A DNA stretch of 36,305 nt from an uncultured Treponema sp. GTDB taxonomy: Bacteria; Spirochaetota; Spirochaetia; Treponematales; Treponemataceae. Location of the stretch: contig CAMNBC010000010.1 of NCBI GenBank assembly GCA_946532115.1, forward strand, positions 1 to 36,305, in the 5' to 3' direction. The stretch's first letter is position 1, and each line of letters opens with the position of its first letter. Of the stretch, positions 20,394-30,100 are shown piece after piece. Under the pieces are notes generated by a model that had not been told where the DNA came from, ran no database searches, and saw nothing but the letters and a program-made list of their open reading frames with translations. The position numbers and the translations under genes were made by a program.

Positions 20394-23008
20394 TGAAACT
20401 TATTAAGGCACACGTAATTAATTTTGGTAAACTTCACGATTTTGATATTGATTTTACAGACGGCGTAAATTCTTTTATGCAGGAAAACGGCTGGGGAAAA
20501 ACAACTCTCTCGGTTTTCATAAAGGCTATGTTCTATGGAATGGAACATACAACAAAAAAGAATCTCGAAGAAAATGAACTGAAAAAATATGCACCGTGGC
20601 AAGGCGGGGTATACGGTGGCAGTCTTACTTTTTCTTTTAAGGAAAAAGAATATTGTGTTAGCCGCACCTTCAGTCTTAAAAAAAATGAAGACACTGTAGA
20701 AATCCGCGATTTAAAAACCAACAAGGTAATTGAAAATCCTGAAAATAATCTTGGAGTTTTCCTCTTTGGCGTAAACCGCGATACTTACGAGCGCAGTGTT
20801 CACGTTACTCTTGATGAGTCTCCGGCCGGCTCTCCTGATATTTCTGCCAAGCTTAATAATCTTGTAGAGGCCGCTGACGTTACAAGTTTTGATGAAGCAA
20901 GCAAGGCTCTGGATGCAAAGGCAACTTCCCTTAAAGCAAAGCGCGGTAATGGTGGCGAGATTTCTGATCTTCAAAATAAAATTGATTTTGACCGCAACAA
21001 ACTTACAGAAATTGATGCAAAGCTTTTTCAGAATGAGGAATACGAAAAAAAGATTTCTAAAGTGGATGAGGAAATTTCCGGTCTCAAAGAAAAACAGGAT
21101 TTCCTTGGCGAGCAGCTTTCTGTAAGTGCAAAGTATGAAAGCAAGCTTCGTTATGAACAGCTCAAGGAAGATGTAAAATCCGCAGAAGCAAGCCGCGATT
21201 CTCTTTTGGATTTTTTCAATGGACAGCTCCCGGATTCAGATATCATCAAAACTATTGATTCAATTTCCAGCGAATACACAACAGTCCAGTCTAACCTCAA
21301 AAACAATTCTGCAAGTCAGGCTGAAAAAGATCAGTACAAGGCTCTGCAGGAATATTTTGGCGGAGACATTCCATCAAAAGAGCAGATTGAAGCCTGCATC
21401 AAAACTGATGATGAATATAAAAACTTCCGCCGCCAGGAAAGTGAGAAAAAACTTACTGAAAATGAACAGCAGAACTTTCAAACTCTTAAACAGAAATTCG
21501 AAGGTAAAGATATTTCCAGCGAAAAAATAGAAGAGTGCATGGGTTCTTTCTCACATATTCAGAGCCTCAAAATGAATGAAGGTGAAGTTTCAGAAAAGCT
21601 TCACACAAAGCAACTCGAGCTTCAGGTTCAGCAGCAGACAAAACTGAAAAATACAAAAAGAATTATTTTCTTCTCTATTGCTGCAGTTTGTCTGGTTTCG
21701 GCCGTAGCTCTCTTTTTGATTCTGAAAAATGTGATTGTAGCAGCAGGGCCTTTGGGCGCATTTATTCTTTTTGCATTGCTCGGATTGTTTTCCAAAGTTC
21801 CGGCTCCAGATTGTTCTGCTCTGCTAACAGAAATCAAAAAACTGCAGGATGAGATTTCTTATATAGAAAAAATGTGTTTAGATATTTCGAATAAAAGTAC
21901 AGCTTTTGCTTCTCAGTTTGGAATTGAAAGTGGTTCAGATCTGGTTTCATTAAATAGACTTAGCAGTGATTATAACTGGTATGTAAATCTTGAAAGAAAA
22001 CAAAGAGATTTTGAAAACTGGCTTAGTTCTCAGTCTAAAACTTCTGCAGATTATGAACAGGCTCTTAAAGCCTTTGTTAAGCGTTTCTGTAAAACAGAAG
22101 ACATTTCATCAGTGACATCAGAAATCCAGACTCTTAATGAAAAGTTGAAAAGACTTTCTGAACTTGAAAATAAAATCAATTCTGATTCAAAAAACTCAGA
22201 ACTTCAAAAAGAAGCAAAAGAAAAGCTCGAAAAAATTCTTTCTCAGTACAAAACACAAAAGGCGCTTTCTTTTGCAGAGCAGGTTCAGGAGCTTCACGAT
22301 AAAATCAACGACATAAAAAATGCCTCAGACAATATTCAGTCAGCTCTACAGAAACTAAAAGAATTCGAAGAAGATTCTCAGAATGACATAGAGTCCTTTG
22401 CTTCTCTCGTAAAACCTGAAAAATCAGCTGATGATCTCCGCAGTGAGCTTTCTGAAGTTGCAGATAAAATCACAGAAAAGAATGCGGAATTTGCAAGCTA
22501 CAGAAAAATCATTTCGGACAATCTTGCCGACACTGAACGTAAAGAAGATATTGAAACTGAAATAGAAGCTCTCGCTCAGGAAAAGGAAGAAAAAACTGCA
22601 GAACACAAAATTCTTACAAAAACACTTGAATTGCTTTCTCAGGCAAAAGAACGACTGGATGCAAATTACAGCGACCCGATGAAAGAAGGTTTTGCAAAAT
22701 ATGTAAAGATGCTTGGTGGAAACGTAAATCTTGTAATTGATACAGACCTCAAAGTTTCAGTTGATGAAGCAGGCATGCTCCATGAAAGCGATTTTTTGAG
22801 TGCAGGCTATAAGGACATTGTAAACTTCTGTTCAAGAATGGCACTTATTGATGCCCTCTTTACAGACGAGGTTCCACCAGTAACTCTGGATGACCCGTTT
22901 GTAAATCTTGATGATGATAAGATTCCACGTGCGCTCAGTCTTGTAAAAGATATGTCAAAAGAAAAACAGATTTTGTATTTTGCGTGTCATAAGAGCCGCG
23001 AAGTGTAA
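20393..23008 (+). CDS. YhaN/SbcC-like coiled-coil ATPase with a central membrane hairpin
   Basis: The product has 871 residues. The N-terminal ATPase half has a P-loop ENGWGKTT (residues 31-38) in which the first Gly of the usual GxxGxGK pattern is Gln30. Long coiled coils follow (about 160-410 and 500-720). In the middle, residues about 422-467 form two hydrophobic helices (RIIFFSIAAVCLVSAVALFLIL and AAGPLGAFILFALLGLF region) where SbcC/Rad50 has its zinc hook; no CxxC hook is present. The C-terminal half has the signature LSAGYKD, the Walker B region VTLDDPFVNLDD and a His switch near ACHK. The protein is likely membrane-tethered, as in B. subtilis YhaN-type proteins, and partners the YhaO-like nuclease. 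Confidence 0.85.
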   Translation: MKLIKAHVINFGKLHDFDIDFTDGVNSFMQENGWGKTTLSVFIKAMFYGMEHTTKKNLEENELKKYAPWQGGVYGGSLTFSFKEKEYCVSRTFSLKKNEDTVEIRDLKTNKVIENPENNLGVFLFGVNRDTYERSVHVTLDESPAGSPDISAKLNNLVEAADVTSFDEASKALDAKATSLKAKRGNGGEISDLQNKIDFDRNKLTEIDAKLFQNEEYEKKISKVDEEISGLKEKQDFLGEQLSVSAKYESKLRYEQLKEDVKSAEASRDSLLDFFNGQLPDSDIIKTIDSISSEYTTVQSNLKNNSASQAEKDQYKALQEYFGGDIPSKEQIEACIKTDDEYKNFRRQESEKKLTENEQQNFQTLKQKFEGKDISSEKIEECMGSFSHIQSLKMNEGEVSEKLHTKQLELQVQQQTKLKNTKRIIFFSIAAVCLVSAVALFLILKNVIVAAGPLGAFILFALLGLFSKVPAPDCSALLTEIKKLQDEISYIEKMCLDISNKSTAFASQFGIESGSDLVSLNRLSSDYNWYVNLERKQRDFENWLSSQSKTSADYEQALKAFVKRFCKTEDISSVTSEIQTLNEKLKRLSELENKINSDSKNSELQKEAKEKLEKILSQYKTQKALSFAEQVQELHDKINDIKNASDNIQSALQKLKEFEEDSQNDIESFASLVKPEKSADDLRSELSEVADKITEKNAEFASYRKIISDNLADTERKEDIETEIEALAQEKEEKTAEHKILTKTLELLSQAKERLDANYSDPMKEGFAKYVKMLGGNVNLVIDTDLKVSVDEAGMLHESDFLSAGYKDIVNFCSRMALIDALFTDEVPPVTLDDPFVNLDDDKIPRALSLVKDMSKEKQILYFACHKSREV

Positions 23009-23020
23009 GGTGCATTGTCA

Positions 23021-23058
23021 TTCCGATCCTGAAACAAGTTCAGGATGACATTTCGGAA
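23021..23058. repeat. REP-like intergenic palindrome
   Basis: TTCCGA-TCCTGAA-ACAAG-TTCAGGA-TGACATT-TCGGAA forms two stacked stems with a 7-nt bulge on one side. Sequences of this CATTCCGATCCTGAA / TTCAGGATGACAT type occur as dispersed intergenic repeats in several bacterial groups. It may also help end transcription from yhaN, but lacks a T-tract. Confidence 0.5.
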
Positions 23059-23065
23059 TCTTGTT

Positions 23066-23163
23066 AAAAAAAACAAGGTTCCCAGACAGTAACACTAGAA
23101 GGGAACCTTGCCGTCCAGCGTTGCTGGACATCGGAGAGAGTTTATCAGCTTATTTACAAGCTG
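23066..23163 (-). ncRNA. predicted small structured RNA (about 98 nt), family unknown
   Basis: On the minus strand a near-perfect promoter is followed by three hairpins and a T8 tract. Hairpin 1 is TCAGCTT/AAGCTGA (23164-23145). Hairpin 2 is GTCCAGC/GCTGGAC with an AAC loop (23129-23113), extended by CC/GG around a GAU bulge. Hairpin 3 is a perfect 10-bp CAAGGTTCCC/GGGAACCTTG (23110-23074) with a 17-nt loop that can fold further. The last arm runs directly into eight T residues (23073-23066), so it doubles as an intrinsic terminator. There is no ribosome binding site or sensible reading frame. It lacks the GGAAGCAGCC-type signature of SRP RNA and I could not match it to 6S, tmRNA or any riboswitch. 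Confidence 0.65.
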
Positions 23164-23168
23164 ACTTT

Positions 23169-23197
23169 AATATAGCAGATTGATATTAGAATGTCAA
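23169..23197 (-). promoter_or_regulatory. consensus promoter of the small RNA
   Basis: TTGACA (197-192 of 23000) and TATATT (23174-23169) are separated by 17 nt on the minus strand, the best promoter in the window. The start would be near 23162, at the first hairpin. Confidence 0.75.
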
Positions 23198-23247
23198 ATT
23201 TTTCATAGAAAATTTATCGCTTATTAAACGTTTAACTTTCATTTTTT

Positions 23248-23262
23248 TGTGAAAAAATCACA
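23248..23262. promoter_or_regulatory. TGTGA-N5-TCACA palindrome (CRP/FNR-like)
   Basis: TGTGAAAAAATCACA is centred about 93 bp upstream of the predicted start of the small RNA and differs at one base from the site at 35062-35076. The spacer is 5 rather than the 6 nt of the E. coli CRP site. On the plus strand a T9 run follows, so a weak terminator is an alternative reading. Confidence 0.35.
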
Positions 23263-23281
23263 TTTTTTTTTCATAAAAACT

Positions 23282-24262
23282 CTATCTTTTTAAATTTTTA
23301 AGCCAGGAAATCAGCTGTGTTTTTGTTACTTCTTCATCCGGGTAAAAATATCTTCCATCCGGCAGTTCCATAAATTCATGTTCTACAACACCTAAAATCG
23401 CATCAAAATCTTCATCTTCAACGGCTACATCAGGTACGGGGCTTCTGGTTTTTCCGGATTTTTTATATTTATCTGAATAGCGGGTAAGGAGTTTTAGATT
23501 CCCCTGATTAATTGCCCATTCATTCCAGATAAGTCTTGCACAGAATCTGCGGGTAAGAGGTTCAGGAAGTTCAATTCCATTAAGGATTTTTGAGTCAGCA
23601 TCAGAAAGCCCTGAAAGTTTATTAAGCTCCCAGGCACTGTTTCTAAGCGGAGTATAAACTTCACGGTAGTCTGTAAGGCCTTCTGCATCAAAAAGAATAA
23701 AAGCATTGTCCATGGCTGCAACCGCCTGGTCATATTGCTTCAGCTGATAAAAAAGTTTTCCCTTTTCTAGCTGAAGAACTGCATTTTTTGAATCAAAAAT
23801 TAAAGTTCCCTCAAGCATAGAAAGTGCTTCTTCAGCATTTTTAGAAAGACGGCTGGAAAGCAGCTGGACATAACTGTCGCCTTTCTGCAGTGCATAGGCT
23901 TCCTGCCAGCTGTTTTGAGCTTCGCGGGTTTTGCCGGTCATTTTATAAAGCAACCCTTCAAAGGCTCTTAGGCGTGCAAGAAGAAAAGGTTCCGCTACTT
24001 TTGTTGAGTTGATATAGGAAGTTATTTCTTTGAGAAGATTATTGATTCCTTTTACAGGAGCCTGAGGTTCAAGACAGAATTCAGAATCAAGTTTAATAAA
24101 CTGATATTCGTAAATTTCAATTGAGTTGTAAATATAGTTATTGTCTTCGCTGTAAGTGTAAACATCCTGCTGGAGTGTTGCACAGGAAACTCCGCTTAAA
24201 CAGAGGGCAGTTATAATTCCTATCTTAAAAAAACGAATAAGATTCAAAAAATATTTTTTCAT
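23282..24262 (-). CDS. TPR-like lipoprotein with a terminal SLH-like half motif
   Basis: The product has 326 residues. The signal peptide ends in a lipobox (LSGVS-Cys27). The middle (about residues 90-210) has helical repeats with TPR character: ARLRAFEGLLYKMTGKTREA, LEGTLIFDSKNAVLQLEKGK, LFYQLKQYDQAVAAMDNAF. The final 30 residues (LPDGRYFYPDEEVTKTQLIS) resemble half of an S-layer homology motif. GGAG lies about 8 nt before the ATG. It is 27 nt downstream of the gene at 24290-27100 and probably in the same operon, which suggests a shared envelope role. The precise function is unknown. Confidence 0.7.
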   Translation of the reverse strand: MKKYFLNLIRFFKIGIITALCLSGVSCATLQQDVYTYSEDNNYIYNSIEIYEYQFIKLDSEFCLEPQAPVKGINNLLKEITSYINSTKVAEPFLLARLRAFEGLLYKMTGKTREAQNSWQEAYALQKGDSYVQLLSSRLSKNAEEALSMLEGTLIFDSKNAVLQLEKGKLFYQLKQYDQAVAAMDNAFILFDAEGLTDYREVYTPLRNSAWELNKLSGLSDADSKILNGIELPEPLTRRFCARLIWNEWAINQGNLKLLTRYSDKYKKSGKTRSPVPDVAVEDEDFDAILGVVEHEFMELPDGRYFYPDEEVTKTQLISWLKNLKR

Positions 24263-24289
24263 TTTTACACTCCAGACTTTTTTATGATT

Positions 24290-27100
24290 TTATTCTAATA
24301 CATTTGCTGCAGAAAGTGTATTGTCTAAGGTAATGGCAAGGCAGTCTTTTTTATTGTCACCATTCAAATCAATGAATAATGGATTTCCAAAACCCGAAAC
24401 AGGGTAGGCTGGTAAAAGTTCAAGTTTAGAATTAAATCCATAAATTGAATTGCCTTCTCCAGATACGAAGATTTCTTCTCCGCCTTTTTTGTCATAATCA
24501 CAAACGTTAAGGTTTCCTGTTTTTGCTGTAAAGTATGGAATTTTTACTCGTGTGGTTTTTTCCTCAATAGAGATTTTCCAGAGTTCACCATCAGCAGAAA
24601 GAGCAAAAAGATTTCCATCCGCAGCTTTTACATTTATATAGAAAACTCCGGGAAGTGTAACAGGGAAGCCCTGCAAAAGATTTCCGTTTGTCTCCCAGAT
24701 ATAAAGAGTACCAGCTTGCGTAATCATTGCAATGTATTGCTTACTACCGTTAGTTAGTATGCATGGCGAACCGTAAGCTATTCCATCCATTTCCAAAGGG
24801 GCTTCAACAGTAACAGGTTCAAGATTTTTATAAATATGAATTCCACCAAAAAATCCCTTTTCATAAAAGGCAAGAATGTCACCAGATACAACCGGCTCAG
24901 ATTTAATTCCGCCTTCTGTCTGGGTTTGAAGGCTTGTGAGTTTTCCATCAGAAGAAACAAAGATTATTTCTCCATTTTCGTCACAAAGAGCAAGCTGGTC
25001 TTTATAAATAAAAGGCGCACAGGAAGGATTTGTTCCGGTAAGAACAGGAAAACCGCTTAAACATTCAAGCTTTGAGTCTAACAGATAAACAAGTCCGCTT
25101 TTTGTAACAGCCCATAATTCTCCGCCGGTAGATTTTGCAGTGTTCTCATCACTTGCAGAAATATAAGTTAGTTCATTAATCTGTTTTTTCTGTCTGTTGA
25201 AATTGCCGTAATCCAGAGAGTTTACGGAAGAATCTTTTTCAGTCCAGAAAATAAGATTGCTCTTTTTTGCATTTGACTTTATCAGAATTGCGTCAGACTT
25301 GTTTTCGAGTTTTATAGGGAAGCCTGGAATTTTTCGGGCAGACTCAAGTTCCTGTGCAGAAGCCTGCAGCTGAAGGGTTAGAATATTATTCTTAATCTTA
25401 AAGTCTAGGCGACCGGAATTGTAAAGTGAAAGAACTTTTGACATTACCGAATTCCCTTTGATAAAGAAAGGAACACTGCGTTCCAGATTATAATAAAGTG
25501 AAACTGAGGAATAGGGAGTTTGTTTAGAAGAAACCCGCTTCCAGTTATCGCTTCCGGAAAGTTTTTTTGATTTATTTGAATTGCTGTATATGGCGGCAAG
25601 ATTTTCCGGAGATTCAGAAAAATAAATAAAGTCATCTTTTACTATGTAGTAAGGTTTTGGAACATTAACATCCAGTGTTTGCAAAACAGAAAGTAAGAAG
25701 CCCGGCAGCTGAATGCATGGCAGTCGCACGCCGTCTATAAGCAGACTGTCGTTTGACTGTACAATGTAGGAAGAAAATATACGGTCAAAAATCATCTGAC
25801 GTTTTTCTTCGTCTGCAATCTTAATTGCAAAAATCGGTTCTGATTTTCCTTCAATTCCAAAAATTGCAAATTCATCACCAGGCCAGGAAAGAAGAATTTC
25901 ATCTAGTGTGCGGTAAAAAATGATTTTGCAGATGGAGTCAGATTTATTCCAGACGTCGCCAAAATTCTTTTCCGGCGGTAAAACCTTCATCGCGGCTTCC
26001 TTGAGTTCGCGCAAACTTCCCGCCGAAAACAAAGTGTAATACTGAACGTCCTCCGTAAATTTAGGGAGCAGAGCAGGAACCCGCGACTCCCTTTGCAAGA
26101 GCTCAACCACTGGGTGCGGCTGTGCGGCCCCACCATTTTGCGAGGTCTCGGCACTTTGAGAGTTCTCAACACGTGCCGCGCCCCCTGCACTTTGTGCAGC
26201 CCCACCACCTTGAGAGTTCTCATCACGTGCCGCGCCCCCAGCCACCATCGGCACGTTAATGCTCAAATCAAGTTCATTGTTTGTAATTCCAAAATTGAGA
26301 ACAGCATATTCGTCATCGGCAAGATACGGTGAAACTGCCGAAAGGTAGTTTTGAAGAGCACCTTCTTTAGAAAGCGCCGCCATGTATCGTCCGTTGGCAA
26401 GAATCCGAAGCGGCTCCTTGAGTTGTTCATTCATGGAGGCGAGCTCGGCAGGTTTGTAGAGGCCGCTGCATGCAAAGCCCATAGCCTCTTCCAGTAAGTC
26501 GCGGCTGTTTGTGAAAAGAACTAAATTTTTTTTCAATACAACATAGCCGTTGTCAGAAATCATATAGTAAGGTCCGTGGCGGTTTGTACAGAGCTCAATT
26601 TTGCCCTGAAGCTTTTTAATGTGTGGGAGCGCAAATGGTGCAAGGCGAGCCGCACCCGCAAGAACTCCGGTATCCAGAACGGCAATAAAGTTGCTGGAAC
26701 TCGTTTTGTCCGCAGTAATCACACCATCAGCTTTATTAGCATAAACAGCCGCATCAACTCTGCGCTTCAATGCAAATTTCACAAACGCATTTTTTCTGAG
26801 TTTAGAACTTTTAATCTTTAAATAAGTTTCACGGTATTTTTGAAGTTCCGGGCTGGTCATTGCAACAAGTGTTGCATTCAAGTCTAAAAGCGGTTCAACA
26901 GTATTCCAGACTTTATCAGTTCTAAGATACAAAGCATAATCTGAAGGAAGTGCATCTATCGGATTAATCCGGTCAAAGCGGCAGTATGCAAACCAGGCAA
27001 GTCCAATCACAAGAATTATAAGTATAATTTTAAACGGCAGGAGAAGAATTCTTACTCCCAGCGGTAATTTTCTCTTTTTTTCTTTTTCCATAATTTTCAT
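24290..27100 (-). CDS. membrane-anchored protein with C-terminal PQQ/FG-GAP-like propeller
   Basis: The start at 27100 (MKIMEKEKKRK) is preferred over an upstream ATG at 27232 that would run into the divergent gene; ATG 27091 is a further option. The product has 936 residues. A basic N-terminus is followed by one transmembrane helix (about 18-40) and a large extracytoplasmic region resembling DUF3352-type proteins (ALPSDYALYLRTDKVW, FIAVLDTGVLAGAARLAP). Residues about 285-325 are a low-complexity Gly/Ala/Gln/Ser linker encoded by GC-rich repeats. The C-terminal 250 residues are a beta-propeller with blades such as GELWAVTKSGLVYLLDS, GTLYIWETNGNLLQGFPV, GNLFALSADGELWKI and a calcium-site-like DLNGDNKKD. 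No Shine-Dalgarno is visible. Function unknown. Confidence 0.75.
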   Translation of the reverse strand: MKIMEKEKKRKLPLGVRILLLPFKIILIILVIGLAWFAYCRFDRINPIDALPSDYALYLRTDKVWNTVEPLLDLNATLVAMTSPELQKYRETYLKIKSSKLRKNAFVKFALKRRVDAAVYANKADGVITADKTSSSNFIAVLDTGVLAGAARLAPFALPHIKKLQGKIELCTNRHGPYYMISDNGYVVLKKNLVLFTNSRDLLEEAMGFACSGLYKPAELASMNEQLKEPLRILANGRYMAALSKEGALQNYLSAVSPYLADDEYAVLNFGITNNELDLSINVPMVAGGAARDENSQGGGAAQSAGGAARVENSQSAETSQNGGAAQPHPVVELLQRESRVPALLPKFTEDVQYYTLFSAGSLRELKEAAMKVLPPEKNFGDVWNKSDSICKIIFYRTLDEILLSWPGDEFAIFGIEGKSEPIFAIKIADEEKRQMIFDRIFSSYIVQSNDSLLIDGVRLPCIQLPGFLLSVLQTLDVNVPKPYYIVKDDFIYFSESPENLAAIYSNSNKSKKLSGSDNWKRVSSKQTPYSSVSLYYNLERSVPFFIKGNSVMSKVLSLYNSGRLDFKIKNNILTLQLQASAQELESARKIPGFPIKLENKSDAILIKSNAKKSNLIFWTEKDSSVNSLDYGNFNRQKKQINELTYISASDENTAKSTGGELWAVTKSGLVYLLDSKLECLSGFPVLTGTNPSCAPFIYKDQLALCDENGEIIFVSSDGKLTSLQTQTEGGIKSEPVVSGDILAFYEKGFFGGIHIYKNLEPVTVEAPLEMDGIAYGSPCILTNGSKQYIAMITQAGTLYIWETNGNLLQGFPVTLPGVFYINVKAADGNLFALSADGELWKISIEEKTTRVKIPYFTAKTGNLNVCDYDKKGGEEIFVSGEGNSIYGFNSKLELLPAYPVSGFGNPLFIDLNGDNKKDCLAITLDNTLSAANVLE
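26118..26250 (-). repeat. GC-rich in-frame tandem repeat (54-bp period) inside a coding gene
   Basis: TTGAGAGTTCTCA followed by CACGTG and a GCCGCGCCCCC tract occurs at 26156 and again at 26210, a 54-bp (18-codon) period; a degenerate part continues to about 26118. The peptide unit reads GGAAR(D/V)ENSQ... Each unit is dense in palindromes (TTGAGAGTTCTCAA, CACGTG, TGCACTTTGTGCA). The stretch is far richer in G+C than the surrounding gene. Confidence 0.75.
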
Positions 27101-27106
27101 TATACA

Positions 27107-27112
27107 ATTATA
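27107..27112 (-). promoter_or_regulatory. -10 element of the 24290-27100 gene
   Basis: TATAAT on the minus strand lies 6 nt before the ATG at 27100, so a transcript would begin at or next to the start codon. A second TATAAT overlaps the ATG itself. No good -35 was found. Confidence 0.35.
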
Positions 27113-27153
27113 CAGGCTTTTTGACATGTCAGCTGTCCCAAAATCAAAAAAAT

Positions 27154-27182
27154 TTGCTTTTCTACTATTTAAGGTAGATAAT
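27154..27182 (+). promoter_or_regulatory. promoter of the adenylate cyclase gene
   Basis: TTGCTT (27154-27159), 17 nt, GATAAT (27177-27182). The predicted start is within about 3 nt of the ATG at 27192, which has no Shine-Dalgarno at proper distance, so a leaderless or near-leaderless mRNA is possible. Confidence 0.4.
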
Positions 27183-27191
27183 AATAACTGT

Positions 27192-30100
27192 ATGAGAAGG
27201 TTTTTAGCTTTATTTTTTTTGATTTTCATCACTTCTTTTTCTTATTCCCAGAATAATTTTTTTGACAATTATGTTTATCAGTCCTGGAGCGCATTCAACG
27301 GACTTTCTGGAACAACAGCAAATGACATTTATCAGACCAGAGACGGTTATATTGATATTGGAACCTATGAAGGGCTTGTAAAATTCGACGGTGTAGAGTT
27401 CAATACGCTCAATCGTGTAACCAATAAAGATTTTGGTTTTGTCTCTGTCAGAACGATTTTACAGGATTCGCGCGGTGACATCTGGCTAGGCTCTAATGAT
27501 GAAGGTCTTCAAAAGATTTCAGAGGCCGGAAATAAAATTTATACAACAGAAAATGGTCTTCCAAATAATTCTGTTCGAACTATTTGTGAAGACAAACGGG
27601 GCAATATCTGGATTGGTACGGCAAGCGGTGTTGTTTATCTTACTCCTGATGGAAAACTTTTGAATCCACAGTTTGGTGCAGGAACTACGGCAAACGGTGT
27701 AATTACTTCTCATCTTTACTGCGATTCAGCCGGAAGAATCTGGCTTACTACTTCAAACGAAAACGGACTTTTTATATGTCAGGACGGGCTGTTCAAACAG
27801 CTCGATGAATTTGAAAAGTATTCAACTTATTTTGCAACAGCAATTTTTCAGGATGCTCAGGGAACGTTCTGGTTTGGCCTTGGTGACAAAGGAATTGCAA
27901 AAATGTCCGGGGGTAATGTTGAAATCCTGAAAACCAACACTCTGCTGGATCACATTCCAACTTGTACCATTCTTCAGGATAGAAGCGGGACTATCTGGTT
28001 TGGAACAGAAAACGGACTTGCAGTATACAACAATGGAAAATTTATTGAATATGCTGGCGCGCCGGAACTTGCTAATTCAAATATCAACAGAATCATACAG
28101 GACCGCGAAGGAAACATCTGGTTTGCAACTGACCGAAACGGCATTGGAAAAATGACTCAGGGAAAGTTCAAACTTCATCGTCTTGGTATAACAGTAAACA
28201 GCATTGCTCAGTTTTCAAATGGAACTATCTGGGCTGGAACAGATGAAGGTGTACTCTGTTATGTTGATGATGAACCTGTAGAAAATATTCTTACAAAATA
28301 TACTAAGGGAATCCGTGTCCGTCATGTTGAAGCCACACCAGATGAAAAACTTCTTGTAAGCTGTTATACAAAACCCGGGCAGCTTCTTTATGATGGAAAA
28401 ACAATAAAAAGCTGGACTACGGATGAAGGCCTTGCCGGAAATAAGGTTCGTGTTGCAATTCAAAGTGCACCAGACGAATATTATGTCGGAACTACAACCG
28501 GTCTAAGCATTATTCACAAGGATGGAACAATCCGGTCTTTTAAGCAAAATACCGGAGATCTGGACACTGAATATGTAATGGCAGTTTATAAAGATACACA
28601 TGGGGTTATCTGGATTGGTACGGATGGTGGCGGAATCTTTCTTATGAAAGATGAACGGATTTTTTCACATCTTACTTCTGCAGAAGGAATTGCAGGAAAC
28701 GTAATTTTTAAGATTTCACAGGATAAAGAAAATAATTACTGGATTTGTACTGGAAGCGGAATAACCCGTATTAAAGATTTTGATTCAACACGCAAGAGTG
28801 TTCTTTATTGCGATACCATAAATTCTGAAAATGGAATTGGAACAAACTCTGTATTCCAGATTTTGTTTGATGAAGCTAACAATGCCTGGATAACAAATAA
28901 CCACGGACTTGCTTCTCTTGAAATGGATGAAATTAAAGAACTGTTTGATAATAAGCGCGAATCAATCAACGCAAAATATTACAACAAAAATGACGGACTT
29001 GATTCTGATGGTGCAACTTCAACAGCCTGCGCAATCATAGATAAATCAGGTCAGCTTTGGATTCCTCTTGTTGACGGAATAGCAGTTTACGACCCGCTCA
29101 AAACTCAAAAGAGTTCGGTTAATCCTCTGGTTCAGATAGAATCCATAACAATCGATTCTGTAACTCATAAAGATTTTAGAGACATGATTGTTTTAAAACC
29201 CGGCACAAAGCGAATAGACATTAAATATACCGGAATCAGTTTTGATGCACCGGAACGTATTTTATTTTCGCACATGCTTACCGGTTTTGATACAGATTAT
29301 ACAGAGCCTGCTCCGGGTAGAGTCGTTTCTTATACAAACCTAACACCTGGTAAACATTCTTTCCTTGTATATGCAATTAACGGAAACGGCCTTGTTTCTA
29401 ATAATGATGAAATGATGTTCTTCTATCAAAAACCGTATCTCTGGCAGCGTCCGGATTTCTGGATTGTTGTAGGTACACTTTTGATTGGAGCAGGAATTGC
29501 CTTCTTTATGATTCGTGAGCAGGCAATCAAAAAGGAAAATCTTCGTCTTGAAGGGCTTGTTCAAAAACGTACGGCAGATTTAGTTCAAGAAAAAAATAAA
29601 TCCGACAGACTTCTTCGTTCAATTTTGCCGGATAAGGTTGCAGACAAACTTAAAGCTTCTTTAAATGATAATCTTGAAATTACAGATGATTTTGAAAAAG
29701 CTGAAAATTTTGACAATGTAACAGTTTTGTTCTCTGACATTGTAGGTTTTACAAATGTTTCAAGCGGACACACTGCAGAAGAAATTGTAGATGCCCTTAA
29801 TGATTTATTCAGCCGTTTTGATAAGCGTGCCCTGAGTATGCATGTTGAGCGAATTAAAACAATTGGAGACTCATACATGGCAGCCTGTGGAGTTCCGGAG
29901 CCAAATCCGGATCATGCCCGAATAATGGTTGAATTCGCAAAGGGAATGTATCAGGATCTTGCAGATTATAACAAAGAAGCGAAAATAAATTTCCAGATTC
30001 GTGTTGGACTAAACTGCGGGCCTGTAACTGCCGGAGTAATTGGTACTTCAAAATTCCATTATGATGTCTGGGGAAATACAGTAAACGTTGCGAGCCGAAT

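Noticed and set aside
23066..23163. SRP RNA, 6S RNA or tracrRNA identity for the small RNA
   Set aside because: The conserved SRP loop motif is missing, it is too short for 6S, and there is no CRISPR array or cas gene.
27126..27191. Upstream ATG for the cyclase
   Set aside because: It adds 22 residues before a clear signal peptide and lies upstream of the predicted promoter.
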